NCBI GenBank assembly: GCA_947039055.1
Contig: CAMQYB010000092.1
Coordinates: 1-7,179, forward strand
From: an uncultured Deferribacteraceae bacterium
GTDB taxonomy: Bacteria; Chrysiogenota; Deferribacteres; Deferribacterales; Mucispirillaceae
Reading direction: 5' to 3'
Length of the DNA stretch: 7,179 bases
A program made the position numbers and the translations under genes. Positions 6,057 through 7,179 of the stretch are shown here, piece by piece; the first letter of the stretch is position 1, and every line of letters starts with the position of its first letter. A model generated the notes under the pieces. The model did no database searches and had not been told where the DNA came from. It saw nothing but the letters and a program-made list of their open reading frames with translations.

Positions 6057-6878
6057 ATGATAAAAATAGAACTTAACGGAAAAATTATCGCTGTAAAAAA
6101 GACTACTCAAGTGAAAGATATAGATAACTTATCTGATAAATATAATCAAGAAAACAGTATAATATATCATAACGGTTATAGTGCAAACCTTTCAGACACT
6201 CTTGAAGAAAGCGACAAATTAATGATTATTAAAAAGAATATACAACCGTCCGATGATGAGTTAGAATCATTAATCTCTGCTCGGCACACACCGTTTGTTT
6301 ATGAAAAACTAAAGCAATCTAAAGTGGCGATTATCGGCTTAGGTGGACTTGGATCTAACGTTGCAATTTCACTTGCACGCATGGGAGTTGGAAAATTGAA
6401 ATTGATAGATTTTGATCACGTTGAACCATCTAATATTAATCGTCAACAATATTTCTTAGATCAACTATGGATGCATAAAACTGATGCGATAGAAGAGACA
6501 CTTAAAAGAATTAATCCATTCATAAAGTTAGAGAAAACACCTGTTAAAATAACTGAAGAAAATATTGTAGAAATTTTAGAAGATTACGAAGTGATAATTG
6601 AAGCGGTAGATGGAGCTGTTACCAAAAGCATGATTATTTCATCTGTGTTAAAATTTCTTAAAACGTCATATATCATAGGAGCATCAGGAATAGCTGGACT
6701 TTACGACACAACTAGTTTCACATATAAAACAATCTCTGACCGTGCAATTATTGTAGGAGATTTTGAACATGAAGCAAAAAAAGGTTCTGGACTTATGGCA
6801 ACTCGTGTTGCAGTTGCTGCAAACATTCAAGCGAACCTCGCTGTTAAATATATTTTAGGAGAAAGTTTAAATGATTAA
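6057..6878 (+). CDS. thiF: ThiF, ThiS adenylyltransferase with ThiS-like N-terminal domain
   Basis: This 273-residue protein is an E1-like enzyme that uses ATP to adenylate the C-terminal glycine of the sulfur carrier ThiS, in thiazole synthesis for thiamine. Residues 1-61 resemble ThiS (MIKI-x2-NGK opening, as in the next gene) but end in KKN and not Gly-Gly. Residues about 70-273 form the adenylating domain. GLGGLGS (94-100) is the nucleotide-binding loop, D118/D120 lie in LIDFDHVEPSNINRQQYF, N128-R129-Q130 follow, and a late GLMATRVAVAANIQANL segment (245-261) is typical of the short ThiF family 2. There are no CxxC zinc motifs and no cysteine at all. AGAGGA lies 6 nt before the ATG. The gene overlaps thiS by 8 nt, which strongly links the two. 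MoeB or HesA are alternatives, but the ThiS partner favours ThiF. Confidence 0.9.
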   Translation: MIKIELNGKIIAVKKTTQVKDIDNLSDKYNQENSIIYHNGYSANLSDTLEESDKLMIIKKNIQPSDDELESLISARHTPFVYEKLKQSKVAIIGLGGLGSNVAISLARMGVGKLKLIDFDHVEPSNINRQQYFLDQLWMHKTDAIEETLKRINPFIKLEKTPVKITEENIVEILEDYEVIIEAVDGAVTKSMIISSVLKFLKTSYIIGASGIAGLYDTTSFTYKTISDRAIIVGDFEHEAKKGSGLMATRVAVAANIQANLAVKYILGESLND

Positions 6879-7074
6879 AATTAAATGCAATGGAAAAGAG
6901 TGTGAAATTAAAGAAAATCAATCTGTTATGGATCTAGTAAAACAATATAATTTAAATCCTAAAACAGTTGTTGTGGAACTTAATCGCAATATAATAATGT
7001 GTGCTGATTTTGAAAATACTACGATCAATCAAAATGACGTAATTGAACTTATAAATTTTGTTGGTGGCGGGTAA
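6871..7074 (+). CDS. thiS: ThiS, sulfur carrier protein for thiamine thiazole synthesis
   Basis: This is a 67-residue ubiquitin-like protein, the usual length for ThiS. It opens with MIKIKCNGKECEI, contains VVVELNRNII (34-43), and ends in INFVGGG. The terminal Gly-Gly is the site adenylated by ThiF and then converted to a thiocarboxylate that donates sulfur to ThiG. AGGAGA (6857-6862) lies 8 nt before the ATG, inside thiF, and the 8-nt overlap implies translational coupling. No thiG is seen within the window; it would be expected just to the right if the usual order holds. Confidence 0.93.
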   Translation: MIKIKCNGKECEIKENQSVMDLVKQYNLNPKTVVVELNRNIIMCADFENTTINQNDVIELINFVGGG

Positions 7075-7179
7075 AATATTTTTAGATTAAACGGAAAGCA
7101 CACTTTAAATGTACTCCATCTAAAAAAAGGAAACCAATGTATAACTTGAAACCATTTTAAAAATGGAAACTCATTTGAA
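7075..7179 (+). other. Right-edge region after thiS with no certain gene
   Basis: No clear gene is visible in these 105 nt. A perfect 9-bp inverted repeat (7079-7087 with 7118-7126, mostly A/T) encloses 30 nt. AAAGG at 7126-7130 precedes an ATG at 7137 that encodes only MYNLKPF before a stop at 7158. An ATG at 7163 opens a frame (METHL...) that runs off the edge and could be the next gene, perhaps thiG. It has no Shine-Dalgarno, and it lies in a short hairpin (CCATTT with AAATGG, 7152-7166). No TPP riboswitch motif is present. Confidence 0.3.

Noticed and set aside
7075..7179. TPP riboswitch or CRISPR-like repeats (three GGAAA words) near the thiamine genes
   Set aside because: No conserved TPP-aptamer core such as CUGAGA is present, and the GGAAA words are only 5 nt, unevenly spaced and not followed by spacers.

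Overview
The window is AT-rich and gene-dense, and reads as chromosomal DNA of a diderm (Gram-negative) bacterium. lpxC implies lipid A synthesis, and mqnC implies menaquinone made by the futalosine route. Low GC, a DUF342/FapA protein and a ThiF carrying a ThiS-like N-terminal domain would fit an anaerobic or microaerophilic lineage such as Deferribacterota (Mucispirillum-like) or Campylobacterota. The sequence alone does not decide this, and no phylogenetic search was possible.

The left half (1-3782) is read on the minus strand. In transcription order it holds lpxC (lipid A deacetylase), a probable terminator, mqnC (radical SAM enzyme of menaquinone synthesis, TTG start), a DUF342/FapA-like polymer-scaffold protein, and the first 17 codons of uvrA. 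The uvrA start overlaps the end of the DUF342 gene and the gene runs off the left edge. Spacing of 33 nt and then a 14-nt overlap makes mqnC-DUF342-uvrA look like one operon. The operon mixes metabolism, an uncharacterised envelope or cytoskeletal factor and DNA repair, so it gives little functional guidance.

The right half (3961-7179) is read on the plus strand and diverges from lpxC across a 178-nt intergenic region. It holds a comEC/rec2-like DNA-uptake channel gene, then thiF and thiS. ThiF adenylates the C-terminal glycine of ThiS, which then carries sulfur for the thiazole ring of thiamine. thiF follows comEC by 38 nt and overlaps thiS by 8 nt. The last 105 nt contain no certain gene; a further thiamine gene may begin just at the edge.

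Most of the window is recognisable housekeeping content, and I see no convincing new multi-gene system. The oddities centre on comEC. It has an Asn-rich low-complexity insert of about 89 residues inside the competence domain, and no metallo-beta-lactamase domain. Its start codon is poorly defined. A diverged second copy of its first codons lies just upstream, in a short frame that meets the comEC frame at a run of eight T. The ThiF is also notable: it has a degenerate ThiS-like N-terminus next to a true ThiS, and no cysteine at all.
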